Shown: one piece after another, positions 35,514-44,403 of the stretch
Layout: each line of letters begins with the position of its first letter
Position numbering within the stretch: position 1 is the first letter of the stretch
Assembly (NCBI RefSeq): GCF_900103195.1
Contig: NZ_FMWU01000028.1
Coordinates: 1-64,000, forward strand
DNA from: Methylobacterium sp. UNC378MF
GTDB taxonomy: Bacteria > Pseudomonadota > Alphaproteobacteria > Rhizobiales > Beijerinckiaceae
DNA length: 64,000 nucleotides
Reading direction: 5' to 3'
The notes under the pieces: generated by a model
Told to the model about the DNA's origin: nothing
Database searches by the model: none
What the model saw: the letters and a program-made list of their open reading frames with translations, nothing else
Position numbers and translations under genes: made by a program

Positions 35514-35651
35514 TCAGGACAACAGGCCGGCGAGCTTGAGACCCGCCGCCAGGAGGACGGCGACCGCGCTCAGGATGCATTCGAGCGGGATGGATTGCCA
35601 GAGGTCCGGCGTCGCCGCTGCGGGCTCGGCGCGTTGCGCAATATCGTTCAT
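35514..35651 (-). CDS. Small single-pass membrane peptide, unknown function
   Basis: 45 codons: a soluble N-terminus (MNDIAQRAEPAAATPDLWQ) then a hydrophobic helix (IPLECILSAVAVLLAAGLKL). A very strong ribosome site, GGGAGGAGG, lies five bases before the ATG on the minus strand, which is why I support it despite its size. It lies between the thioesterase and the Tyr/Arg-rich protein and ends 17 bases upstream of the thioesterase start, so it may be the first gene of that unit. Confidence 0.6.
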   Translation of the reverse strand: MNDIAQRAEPAAATPDLWQSIPLECILSAVAVLLAAGLKLAGLLS

Positions 35652-35745
35652 CGGGCCTCCTCCCGGGCGGGCCGATCTGCCGTCGGCGGTCCCGTTCCCG
35701 GCACGATAAAGCAAGGGCCGCGGTCGCGCACCTCGAATCGGGGCG

Positions 35746-35780
35746 TGAAAAAGCCCGGCGGCTCGATGGAGCCGCCGGGC
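35746..35780 (-). terminator. Terminator for the Tyr/Arg-rich protein gene
   Basis: 12-bp perfect stem (35753-35764 with 35769-35780), GATG loop. On the minus strand it is followed by TTTTTCAC. It lies 20 bases past the stop at 35801. Confidence 0.9.
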
Positions 35781-35800
35781 CGGTCAAGTCTGAGAACCGC

Positions 35801-36070
35801 TCAGTAGTAGAACCGGCGGCGCCAGTAGGGACGGCGGTAATAGGGCCGCGGGCCGTAATAGAACCGGCGGCCGTAATACGGGCGGCGCCAGTAGGGCCGC
35901 GGGCCGTAGAAGCGGCGGCGGTAATAGTACTGGGCCTTCTCGGTCATTGCCGGCGCGGCATCGGCCGGCAGGGCCAGGCCCGGGCCGACCGGCGCGGCGG
36001 ACGCACCCTCCGGCGCCGCAGCCGCAAAGCCCAGTACCAGCAGGGCCGCGAGCAGGAATTTCCTCAGCAC
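35801..36070 (-). CDS. Secreted Tyr/Arg-rich low-complexity protein
   Basis: 89 residues. Signal peptide LRKFLLAALLVLGFAAAA followed by an A-S-A site near residue 23. After a short linker (about 24-48) the C-terminal 45 residues are almost entirely Tyr, Arg, Phe, Pro and Gly: repeated YRRPYWRR, RFYYGPRPYYRR-type units. Small proteins of this type are common in Methylobacterium and other Rhizobiales, with no known role. The GTG at 36070 directly precedes the signal peptide; more upstream codons do not look coding. It has its own terminator at 35746-35780. Confidence 0.75.
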   Translation of the reverse strand: MLRKFLLAALLVLGFAAAAPEGASAAPVGPGLALPADAAPAMTEKAQYYYRRRFYGPRPYWRRPYYGRRFYYGPRPYYRRPYWRRRFYY

Positions 36071-36235
36071 GGTCTCGACTCCCTTCGTGTCATTACGTCC
36101 TGGTCGACGAACCGCACGGGACGCGAGGACATCCGCCCGGTCCGAAACGCTGCAACGCGTGAGCGAGCGGAAGCGTTGCAGCATAACCGCTGCGACGTTT
36201 CGGATAGGGTTGACCAGGGGTTGAGACCGGACGGA

Positions 36236-36421
36236 TCAGGCGATCTTGGTGGTCATGTCCTCGATGCGGGCCTCGGCGCTCTGGCGCACCAGGCTGATGC
36301 CGTGCTCGCAATCCTCGCGGCGGACATAGCCTTCGCCCGATTCGGCGATCACCTCGCCGTTGCGGGCCCGCAGGCGCCAGCGCCATTCGCCCGTTGCGTC
36401 CCGGTAGATTTCGAACCGCAT
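36236..36421 (-). CDS. DUF1508 (YegP-like) small protein
   Basis: 61 residues, a single DUF1508 unit. FEIYRDATGEWRWRLRARNG at the start and IAESGEGYVRREDCEHGI in the middle are the family signature. Function is unknown in the family. ATG at 36421 begins MRFEIYRD; an ATG at 36436 would add five residues. Confidence 0.85.
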   Translation of the reverse strand: MRFEIYRDATGEWRWRLRARNGEVIAESGEGYVRREDCEHGISLVRQSAEARIEDMTTKIA

Positions 36422-36701
36422 GATGCAGGCCCCCATTCATCCACCGGATGAGATGGGTGGCCGGCTGCGCAAAAAAAGGATGCGTCCCCGGCGGGTCTGC
36501 GATCGGGCCGCGCCGCGGGCGATCGCAGACCCGACCGGTGGCGCACCACGGCTTCAGGTCCGGCGTGCTTCATTGTTTTCGATGATGCGAATGCCGTTGT
36601 TTGCTCGACATTATCGTACCAACGCAGTATTCGGCTGCGTCGCGGGCGCGGGGGCGAATCGCGCGGCCAGGCTCGGAATTCCGAGGCGTGAACGGATCGC
36701 G

Positions 36702-38600
36702 ATGAGCGAGAACAGGGCACGGTCCAGCGCGTCGGAATGGGCGGTTCCGGAACGGCGGCTATCCGCGATCTTCGCCGCCGACATTGCCGGCTATTCGAAG
36801 GCGATGCATGCCGACGAGAGCGGCGCCATGCGGGCGCTGCAGGCCACCCGGCGGATCGTCGACCGCCTGATCGCGGCCCGACACGGGCGGATCGCCAACA
36901 CCGCCGGGGACAGCGTGCTGGCCGAGTTCGCGTCGGTGATGGACGCCGTGTGCTGCGCGGTGGCGATCCAGCGGGCGCTCGCCGAGGCCGAGGGGGAGGC
37001 CGCGCAGTTCCGTCTCCGGATCGGGATCCATATCGGCGACGTCATGGTGCACGACGGCGATCTGTTCGGCGATGGCGTGAACATCGCCGCACGCCTGCAG
37101 ACCGCGGCCGAGCCCGGCGCCCTGAGGCTTTCGGAGGCCGCCTACCTGCAGGTGCGCGGCCTCGCCGAGATCCCCTTCATCGATCTCGGCCCCCAGCGGC
37201 TGAAGAACATCACCCGGCCGGTGCGCGTGTACGCCGTGCCGCCGCCGGACGAACGGCCGTCGAGGTCCCTCCGGGCAGGCCGCGTCCGCGCCGCCCTGCG
37301 GCCGACGCTCGGCGCTGTCGCGATTCTCGCCGCCGCCGGGCTAGCCCTGGCCTGGTCCCACCTGGTCGGATCCGAGCGGTCGGACGGGCCGGCCGAGCCC
37401 GCGCGCCCGCGGCTATCGCTGGTGGTTCTGCCCCTCGCGAACCAGAGTGGCGAGGCGGACCAGGATTATCTCGCCGAGCAGCTCGCCGAGGACCTCTCGG
37501 CCGATCTCGCCCGCGCACCAGGCACCTTCGTCATCGCCCACGGCACGGCCCAAGCGTATAGGGGCCGGCCGGTCGAGCCGCGTGCCGTCGGCCGCGAACT
37601 CGGCGTGCGCTACGTCGTGCAGGGAAGCCTGCGGCAGAGCGGCGAGCAGGTGCGTTTCGCCGTGCAGCTCACCGACGTCGAGACCGGGGCAGCCCTCTGG
37701 GCGGATCGCTATGACGGACCGCGGGCTGCGGTCGGTGCCGCCCAGGACGTCCTCGTTGCTCAGGTCGGCCGCGCCCTCGGCGTGCGTCTTCTGGAGGCCG
37801 CCACGCAGGCCCGGTCGGGTCAGCCGGCGGACGCAGTGGACCTGATCATGCGTGGACAGGCGCTGCTCAACCGGCCCTTCGCCCGTGACAACCACGCCCA
37901 GGCCCGCCCGCTGTTCGAGCGCGCGCTCAGTCTCGATCCGGCGAATGTCGACGCGCGCCTGGGCCTGGCCGAGGTGCTCGTCGATGGCGTGCTGAACGGC
38001 TGGACGACGGAGCGGACCGCGGATCTCGATACGGCCGAGCAGGCGATCGCCTCGGTCCTGCAGGGCGATCCGACCCATCCTTTCGCGCATTATTTGCGCG
38101 GGGAGACCCTGCGCGCCCGCTCGCGCTACGCGGAGGCCCTCGCCGCGTTCGACCGGGTGCTCGTCCTGAACCCGAGCTTCGCGCGCGCCTACGCCTATCG
38201 TGGCCTCATCCAGATCTTCCTCGGCCGGGCCGAGGAGACGGAACGCGACATCGCCGCCGCCATCCGCCTCAGTCCGAAGGATCCCCTGCTCGGCGCGTGG
38301 CTCGCCCGGGACGGGTTGGCCAAGCTCCATCTCGGTCAGGATCGGGAGGCGATCGAGCCGCTCCGCCGCGCGGCTGCGGTGAACCCGCTCTTCGACTTCC
38401 CACACCTCTATCTCGCCTGCGCCTTCGCGCGGCTCGGCCGAGAGGCGGAGGCGCGGGCCTCCCTCGCCGAATTTCTCAGGCTACGGCCCGGCTACACCCT
38501 CGCCCGGTACCGGAGCCTGACTTCCACCGATCCGACCTTCCTCGCCCAGCGTGCGCGCATCTATGACGGACTGCGTCGCGCCGGCCTGCCGGAGAGCTGA
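36702..38600 (+). CDS. Class III adenylate/guanylate cyclase with TPR domain
   Basis: 632 residues. N-terminal cyclase homology domain (about 15-180): RRLSAIFAADIAGYSKAMHA holds the first metal Asp, NTAGDSVLAEFASV the second, and LFGDGVNIAARLQTAAEPG the nucleotide region. A transmembrane helix follows at about 200-222, then an extracytoplasmic or membrane-tethered part with a TolB/FlgO-like segment (LSLVVLPLANQSGEADQDYLAEQL), and TPR repeats from about 385 to the end. This fusion is frequent in Bradyrhizobium and Methylobacterium. The ATG at 36702 starts the conserved part; the upstream frame is not conserved in character. Confidence 0.9.
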   Translation: MSENRARSSASEWAVPERRLSAIFAADIAGYSKAMHADESGAMRALQATRRIVDRLIAARHGRIANTAGDSVLAEFASVMDAVCCAVAIQRALAEAEGEAAQFRLRIGIHIGDVMVHDGDLFGDGVNIAARLQTAAEPGALRLSEAAYLQVRGLAEIPFIDLGPQRLKNITRPVRVYAVPPPDERPSRSLRAGRVRAALRPTLGAVAILAAAGLALAWSHLVGSERSDGPAEPARPRLSLVVLPLANQSGEADQDYLAEQLAEDLSADLARAPGTFVIAHGTAQAYRGRPVEPRAVGRELGVRYVVQGSLRQSGEQVRFAVQLTDVETGAALWADRYDGPRAAVGAAQDVLVAQVGRALGVRLLEAATQARSGQPADAVDLIMRGQALLNRPFARDNHAQARPLFERALSLDPANVDARLGLAEVLVDGVLNGWTTERTADLDTAEQAIASVLQGDPTHPFAHYLRGETLRARSRYAEALAAFDRVLVLNPSFARAYAYRGLIQIFLGRAEETERDIAAAIRLSPKDPLLGAWLARDGLAKLHLGQDREAIEPLRRAAAVNPLFDFPHLYLACAFARLGREAEARASLAEFLRLRPGYTLARYRSLTSTDPTFLAQRARIYDGLRRAGLPES

Positions 38601-38703
38601 GCCCGGGCGACGACTCTGAGCGGAACGACCGCCGCGCATGGGATCAGAATTTTTGTTCTTTCGCATATAGGCTGGACCGGCGCCGCGCCGAGAAACCTGC
38701 ACA

Positions 38704-39149
38704 ATGACGGGACGCTCGCGGCCGGTGAGGGAGGAAGCCACCAACGAGATCGACCGGCCCGAGGCCTTCTCGAAGGTCATCTTCGGAGGCTGCCCGCACG
38801 ATTGCCCCGACACCTGCTCGATGCTGTTCGACGTCAAGGACGGCCAGCTCCAGGGGGGGCGGCAACCCGGACCACCCGATGACCCGGGGCGGCCTCAGCG
38901 TGAAGCTGAAGGACTACGAGAAGCGCCACTACCACCCGGACCGGCTCCTCTACCCGATGAAGCGCGTCGGCCCGAAGGGCTCCAAGCAGTTCGAGCGGAT
39001 CACCTGGGACGAGGCGCTCGACACGATCGTCACCCGCTGGAAGGCGATCATCTACCAGTACGGGCCGCATCTCGTCGGCGGCCTTCACCAACATGGGCCA
39101 CGCCCCCTCGTTCTCCGACACCCTCGTCGAGGTCTCGCGGGCGAACTGA
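38704..39149 (+). pseudogene. Remnant of a molybdopterin oxidoreductase
   Basis: The frame beginning at ATG 38704 has the family N-terminus with iron-sulfur ligands (IFGGCPHDCPDTCSMLFDVKDG). At a run of seven G (38853-38859) the frame shifts and continues correctly as NPDHPMTRGGLSVKLKDYE to QFERITWDEALDTIVTRWKAII. At about 39075 it jumps frame again and ends FTNMGHAPSFSDTLVEVSRAN, which matches the extreme C-terminus of the same family. About 550-600 middle codons are missing. So there is one frameshift and one large internal deletion, and no active enzyme is possible. Confidence 0.85.
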
Positions 39150-39273
39150 ACGGTTGGCTCGCGGAGATCCGCTCTTCACCACCGACGCAGCGCAGTGACC
39201 CGAGGAAGCGCCATATCCGCGGATGTGGCGCCAGCCGGATCGCTTCCTTGCGCTCGCAAGAACGGCCGAGCCA

Positions 39274-42200
39274 TCATCCGGCGACTGTGTCGGCGCTCCG
39301 CGGCTGGTGGGACCGCGCCGCCGGCCGGATGTCCCCTCCGGTCGCCGGCAGGCCCCAGCCCTTCACCAGGGCGTAGACCGCCGGGATGACGATCAGGGTC
39401 AGGAGGGTCGAAGAGACCATCCCGCCGATCATCGGAACCGCGATGCGCTGCATGACCTCCGAGCCGGCGCCCTGGCTCCAGAGGATCGGCAGCAGCCCCG
39501 CCATGATGGCCACGACCGTCATCATCTTGGGCCGCACCCGCTCGACCGCGCCGACCATGATGGCCGCCCGCAGATCCGCGCGGGTCAGGGGCCGGCCAGC
39601 ACGGCCGCAGGCGGCCCGCGCCGCGTCGAGGGCGTGGTCGAGATAGACCAGCATGATCACTCCGGTCTCAGCGGCGACGCCGGCCAGCGCGATGAAGCCT
39701 ACCGCCACCGCCACCGACAGGTTGAAGCCCATCCACCAGAGCAGCCAGACCCCGCCGACCAGCGCGAATGGCAGGGACAGCATGACGATGAGCGTCTCGG
39801 TGAGCCGCCGGAAGTTCAGGTAGAGAAGCAGAAACACGAGGAGCAGCGTCAGCGGGACGACGACCGCGAGGCGCGCCTCGGCTCGGGCCAGGGATTCGTA
39901 CTGCCCGCTCCACTGGAGGGTGGTGCCGGCCGGCAGCGTTACCGCGTCGGCCACCGCCTGCCGCGCCGCCGCGACGTAGCCGCCGAGGTCCCGGCCGGCG
40001 ATGTCGACGTAGATGTAGACCGCGAGCTGGCCGTTCTCGGTGCGGATCGCCGTCGGGCCGCGGTTCAGCGCCACCGCCGCGACCTCGCGCAGAGGCACGG
40101 TCCCGCCCGCCGGCAGCGGCACCTGCACCGTGTCGGCGATGGCGGCCGGGTCCGAGCGGAAGGCCCGGGGGTAGCGGACGTTGAGCGTGTACCGCTCGCG
40201 GCCCTCGACGGTCTCGGTGACGCTCTGGCCGCCCAGCGCGGTGGCGATCACGTCCTGGACGTCCCCGACCCGGAGGCCGTAGCGCCCGAGCGCCTCCCGG
40301 TCCGGAGTGATGTCGAGGAAGTAGCCGCCGATCACCCGCTCGGCGTAGGCGCTCGACGTGCCCGAAACGGACCGGAGCGCCGACTCGACCTGCCGGGCCA
40401 CCGCCTCCATCGCGGTGAGGTCGGTGCCCAGCACCTTCACGCCCACCGGCGTGCGGATGCCGGTCGCCAGCATGTCGATGCGGGCGCGGATCGGCTGCGT
40501 CCAGGCGTTCGACACGCCCGGGAATTGCAGCGCCGCGTCCATCTCGGCCTTGAGGCCGGCGAGCGTGACCCCCGGCCGCCACTCCGCCTTCGGCTTCAGG
40601 GCGATCACGGTCTCGAACATCTCCATCGGCGCCGGGTCGGTCGCCGTGGCCGCCCGGCCGGCCTTGCCGTAAACGGAGGCCACCTCCGGGAAGCTCTTGA
40701 TGATCCGGTCCTGGGTGGCGAGCAGCTCGCCGGCCTTCGTCACCGAGATCCCCGGCAGGGTCGTCGGCATGTAGAGCAGGGTGCCCTCGTCGAGGTCCGG
40801 CATGAACTCCGAGCCGAGCTGCCGGGCCGGCCACGCGGTCGCCGCCAGGAGCCCTGCAGCGAGCAGGATCGTCGGCACCCGGGCCCGCAGCACGGCGGCG
40901 ATCACCGGCCGGTAGGCGCCGATGAGGAGCCGGTTCAGCGGGTTGCGGTGCTCGGGGATGATCCGCCCGCGCACGCACAGCACCATCAGGGCCGGGACCA
41001 GCGTCACCGACAGCAAGGCCGCGGCGGCCATCGCGAAGGTCTTGGTGTAGGCGAGCGGGCCGAACAGGCGGCCCTCCTGGCTTTCCAGGGTGAAGATCGG
41101 CAGGAAGCTGACCGTGATCACCAGGAGCGAGAAGAACAGGGACGGCCCGACCTCGGCGGCCGCCGCGACCAGGATCGCGACCCGGTCGCCGCCGGGGGGC
41201 GCCCGCTCCAAGTGCTTGTGGGCGTTCTCGATCATCACGATCGCGGCGTCGATCATGGCGCCGACCGCGATGGCGATGCCGCCGAGGCTCATGATGTTGG
41301 CGCCGAGCCCCAGGGCCTTCATGCCCGCCAGCGCCATCAGGATCCCCACCGGCAGCATCAGGATGGCGACGAGGGCGCTGCGCACATGCAGCAGGAACAC
41401 CACGCAGACCAGAGAGACGACGAGGCTCTCCTCGACCAGGGTGTGCCGGAGGGTGTCGATCGCGGCCTCGATCAGCTGGGAGCGGTCGTAGACCGGCAGG
41501 ATCTCGGTGCCGGCCGGCAGGCTGCGGGCGATCTCCGCGAGCTTTGCCCTCACGCTCTCGATGACCGACAGGGCGTTGGCGCCGAAGCGCTGGATCACGA
41601 TGCCGCCGGCGACCTCGCCGTCGCCGTTCATCTCGGTGATGCCCCGCCGCTCGTCGGGTCCGAGCTCGACCCGGGCGACGTCCCGCACCCGCAGCGGCGT
41701 GCCACCCGCACTCTTCAGGACGATGGCCTCGATGTCGGCGACGCCGCGCAGGTAGCCGCGACCCCGCACCATGAACTCGAACTCGGAGAGCTCGACCGTG
41801 CGACCGCCGACATCGGCGTTGCTCGACCGGATCGCGTCCCGGAGCGCCGCGAGGGTGATGCCCTGGGCGCGCAGCCGGTTCGGGTCGACAACCACGTTGT
41901 ACTGCTTCACGAAGCCGCCGACGCCCGCGACCTCCGCGACGCCCTCGGCCCGCGAGGCCGCGAAGCGGATCACCCAGTCCTGCAGCGCGCGGAGTTCCGC
42001 CAGCGTCCGCTCCCGCGCGACCACGACGTACTGGTAGACCCAGCCCACGCCGGTGGCGTCGGGGCCGAGCGTCGGCGTCACGCCTTGCGGCAGGCGGCGC
42101 GCCGCGCCGTTGAGATATTCCAGCACCCGCGAGCGGCCCCAGTACGGGTCGGTGCCGTCCTCGAAGATCACGTAGACGAAGGAGACGCCGAAGAACGAGA

Positions 42201-42453
42201 AGCCCCGCACCACCTTGGCCCGCGGCACCGTCAGCATGGCGGTGGTGAGCGGGTAGGTGACCTGATCCTCGACCACCTGCGGCGCCTGGCCGGGATACTC
42301 GGTGTAGACGATAGCCTGCACGTCCGAGAGGTCGGGGATGGCGTCCAGCGGCAGCGTCCGGAGCGCCTGGAGGCCGGCGCCGACCGCCAGCGCGGTCCCG
42401 ACCAGCACCAGGACTAGGTTGCGGGCCGACCAAGCGATGAGGCGGGCGATCAC
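39274..42453 (-). CDS. cusA: CusA/CzcA-type heavy-metal RND efflux pump
   Basis: Inner-membrane proton-driven pump. 1059 residues with 12 predicted transmembrane helices and two large periplasmic loops. Heavy-metal RND motifs: PDLSDVQAIVYTEYPGQAP, IAIAVGAMIDAAIVMIENAHKHLE (TM4 proton relay), and MPDLDEGTLLYMPTTLPGIS, plus Met-rich stretches such as DPAPMEMFETV. These fit the Cu(I)/Ag(I) class. Starts overlap the cusB stop by four bases (42450-42453), so the pair is translationally coupled. No outer-membrane channel gene is present here. Confidence 0.93.
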   Translation of the reverse strand: MIARLIAWSARNLVLVLVGTALAVGAGLQALRTLPLDAIPDLSDVQAIVYTEYPGQAPQVVEDQVTYPLTTAMLTVPRAKVVRGFSFFGVSFVYVIFEDGTDPYWGRSRVLEYLNGAARRLPQGVTPTLGPDATGVGWVYQYVVVARERTLAELRALQDWVIRFAASRAEGVAEVAGVGGFVKQYNVVVDPNRLRAQGITLAALRDAIRSSNADVGGRTVELSEFEFMVRGRGYLRGVADIEAIVLKSAGGTPLRVRDVARVELGPDERRGITEMNGDGEVAGGIVIQRFGANALSVIESVRAKLAEIARSLPAGTEILPVYDRSQLIEAAIDTLRHTLVEESLVVSLVCVVFLLHVRSALVAILMLPVGILMALAGMKALGLGANIMSLGGIAIAVGAMIDAAIVMIENAHKHLERAPPGGDRVAILVAAAAEVGPSLFFSLLVITVSFLPIFTLESQEGRLFGPLAYTKTFAMAAAALLSVTLVPALMVLCVRGRIIPEHRNPLNRLLIGAYRPVIAAVLRARVPTILLAAGLLAATAWPARQLGSEFMPDLDEGTLLYMPTTLPGISVTKAGELLATQDRIIKSFPEVASVYGKAGRAATATDPAPMEMFETVIALKPKAEWRPGVTLAGLKAEMDAALQFPGVSNAWTQPIRARIDMLATGIRTPVGVKVLGTDLTAMEAVARQVESALRSVSGTSSAYAERVIGGYFLDITPDREALGRYGLRVGDVQDVIATALGGQSVTETVEGRERYTLNVRYPRAFRSDPAAIADTVQVPLPAGGTVPLREVAAVALNRGPTAIRTENGQLAVYIYVDIAGRDLGGYVAAARQAVADAVTLPAGTTLQWSGQYESLARAEARLAVVVPLTLLLVFLLLYLNFRRLTETLIVMLSLPFALVGGVWLLWWMGFNLSVAVAVGFIALAGVAAETGVIMLVYLDHALDAARAACGRAGRPLTRADLRAAIMVGAVERVRPKMMTVVAIMAGLLPILWSQGAGSEVMQRIAVPMIGGMVSSTLLTLIVIPAVYALVKGWGLPATGGDIRPAARSHQPRSADTVAG

Positions 42454-43922
42454 GGCGCGTCCCCCGCACGGGCCGCCTGCCGGTCGTCCCGCGGCGGGGC
42501 GAGACCCTGGAGCGCCGCCTTCAGGTTGCTCTCGGCGTCGATCAGAAAGTTCGCCGCCGTGACCACCCGGTCGCCGGCCGCGATCCCGGCGCGGATCTCA
42601 GTGAAGCCCTCGCCCCGCGCGCCGACCGTCACGGCCCGTGGCTCGAAGCGGCCCTCGCCGCGCTCGAGCAGCACGACCTGGCGCGTGCCCGAGTCGAGGA
42701 CGGCGTCGTCCGGGACCGCCACCACCGGCTCGGCACTCCCCGTGTCGATCGCGACGTCGGCGTACATGTCGGGCAGGAGCGTGCCGTCCGGGTTCGGCAG
42801 CTCGATCCGCACCCGGGCGGCGCGGGTCTCGGGATTCACTTGCGGGTAGATCACCGCCACCCTGCCGGTGACCGTCCGGCCCGGCGCCGAGCGCGGGCGC
42901 ACGGTCGCGACCTGGCCGACGCGGATCCCCGCGAGGTCGCGCTCGGGCACGTCGGCCAGCACCCACAGCACCGCGATGTCGGCGATCCGGAACAGGGTGT
43001 CTCCGGCCGCGGCCTTCATGCCCTCCACGGCGTTCCGCTGCAGGACGATACCGTCGCGGGGCGAGGACCACGTGATGGCCATGGGCACCGTGCGGGTGCG
43101 CTCCATCGCGTCGATGACGGATTCGGAGACGTTGAGGTTCTGCAGGCGCCGCCGCGCCCCATCGAAGCCGGGATTGGCGATGAGCTGGGCCGCGGCCGCG
43201 TTGATCTCCGGCGAATAGACGTGGACCAGGGGCTGGCCGCGGCGGACCCGGTCCCCGGTCGTAACGCTCTCGACACGGTCGACGTAGGCGTCCGAGCGGG
43301 TGGCCACGACGGTGACGCGGCGCTCGTCGAGGGCCAGCGTGCCGGGCACGCGCACCGGCTGCGCCACTACCCGCCGCTCCGCGGTCGCGACCCGCACGCC
43401 GGTGCGCTGGATCCGGCCGGCCGGGACCGTCACGACCGGGCCGCCCGCATCCGCGTCGGCGTAGACGGGGACGTAGTCCATCCCCATCGAGTCCTTCTTC
43501 GGCACCGGCGACGTGTCCGGCAGGCCCATCGGGTTGCGGTAGTAGAGGATCGCGCGCGCGCCGGAATCGGGCCGGTGGCCGGCGGCCTCCGCGCCGGCCG
43601 CGTCGGGGCCGGGAGCGTCGTCCGGGAGATCGAAGTGGACGTCCTCGCTGGCGCGCACCGCCCGGAACGCGCGCCCGTCCGCGGTCATCATCGGGGCGAG
43701 CGCGTAGACCGGCTTCCCGTCCGGGTCCTGGTAATAGACCACGGGACCGGTCGCCGCGGCCGGGATGGCTGGCGCCGCTCCGTTCGGCCACCAGGCGGCG
43801 AACCGCGTCCGCGCGGCCGCGACCAGCGCCGGCACGGGGTCGCCCCCGTGCCCCGCGCCGTAGCCGATCCCCCCCGCCGCGAGTGCGGCGAGGGCCCCGG
43901 CGAACCAGGCGGTGCGGCTCAT
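42450..43922 (-). CDS. cusB: Efflux RND periplasmic adaptor, CusB type
   Basis: Membrane-fusion protein linking CusA to an outer-membrane channel. 490 residues. N-terminal anchor/signal (about 1-24), then a heavy-metal-binding domain (YYRNPMGLPDTSPVPKKDSM, GMDYVPVY) with an earlier related YYQDPDGKPVY unit, so there may be two copies. The lipoyl/barrel part has RVESVTTGDRVRRGQPLVHVYSPE and the helical hairpin follows. Overlaps the FixH-like gene by four bases on its upstream side. Confidence 0.92.
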   Translation of the reverse strand: MSRTAWFAGALAALAAGGIGYGAGHGGDPVPALVAAARTRFAAWWPNGAAPAIPAAATGPVVYYQDPDGKPVYALAPMMTADGRAFRAVRASEDVHFDLPDDAPGPDAAGAEAAGHRPDSGARAILYYRNPMGLPDTSPVPKKDSMGMDYVPVYADADAGGPVVTVPAGRIQRTGVRVATAERRVVAQPVRVPGTLALDERRVTVVATRSDAYVDRVESVTTGDRVRRGQPLVHVYSPEINAAAAQLIANPGFDGARRRLQNLNVSESVIDAMERTRTVPMAITWSSPRDGIVLQRNAVEGMKAAAGDTLFRIADIAVLWVLADVPERDLAGIRVGQVATVRPRSAPGRTVTGRVAVIYPQVNPETRAARVRIELPNPDGTLLPDMYADVAIDTGSAEPVVAVPDDAVLDSGTRQVVLLERGEGRFEPRAVTVGARGEGFTEIRAGIAAGDRVVTAANFLIDAESNLKAALQGLAPPRDDRQAARAGDAP

Positions 43923-44323
43923 TTGGCGGCCTGGACGATCAGCTGGTCGTCGACCGTGCCGGTCTCACCCTGCACCTTCGCGGCGAGCGACAGGCGCCAG
44001 CGGCCCTGCATCGAGAGCCTGGCCTTGAACCGGTAGAGGCCGGGCTCGGTCGACGGCAGCTGCTCGACCTTGGTGGCCATCTCCTCCATGGCGTCTGGCG
44101 CCATGTCGAGGCGCTTGGCGAAGATCACGGCGTCGGGCACCAGCTTGCCGCTGCGCCGGTCGACGAGTCGGACAGTGAGGACCGTCTCGCCGACCTTGGT
44201 CTCCGGCTGCACGAGTTCGAAGCGGTAATCCTTGACTTCGGCGCGCGCCGGCTGGGCTGGAGCCGACAGGACGGCAGCGAGCAGCGCGGCCGCGGCGGCA
44301 CGCGCGAGGGGGAGCTTGATCAC
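43919..44323 (-). CDS. FixH-like periplasmic protein of the Cus operon
   Basis: 134 residues with a signal peptide ending PAQPARA (about residue 28). The mature protein is a beta-sandwich of the FixH/YtkA type: VKDYRFELVQPETKVGETVLTV, KLVPDAVIFAKRLDMAPDAM and GLYRFKARLSMQGRWRLSLAA. Such proteins often accompany metal efflux pumps and may bind or deliver copper. It has three Met in the LDMAPDAMEEMATKV stretch. Co-transcribed with cusB (four-base overlap). Confidence 0.85.
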   Translation of the reverse strand: MIKLPLARAAAAALLAAVLSAPAQPARAEVKDYRFELVQPETKVGETVLTVRLVDRRSGKLVPDAVIFAKRLDMAPDAMEEMATKVEQLPSTEPGLYRFKARLSMQGRWRLSLAAKVQGETGTVDDQLIVQAAK

Positions 44324-44403
44324 GGGTGTTGTCTCCTGAACGCGATGGAAGGCGCGCGCGGACGCGCGTCACCGTGCCGGCGCGCGCGCCGGCGGCATCG
44401 GGT

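Noticed and set aside
39247..39260. CTTGCG-CT-CGCAAG hairpin near the cusA end
   Set aside because: Only six base pairs, a two-base loop too tight to form as drawn, and no T-run on the minus strand, so not called as a terminator.
39223..42417. 1064-codon plus-strand frame opposite cusA
   Set aside because: Composition is repetitive Arg/Gly/Asp/His with no family features; cusA on the minus strand is fully conserved.
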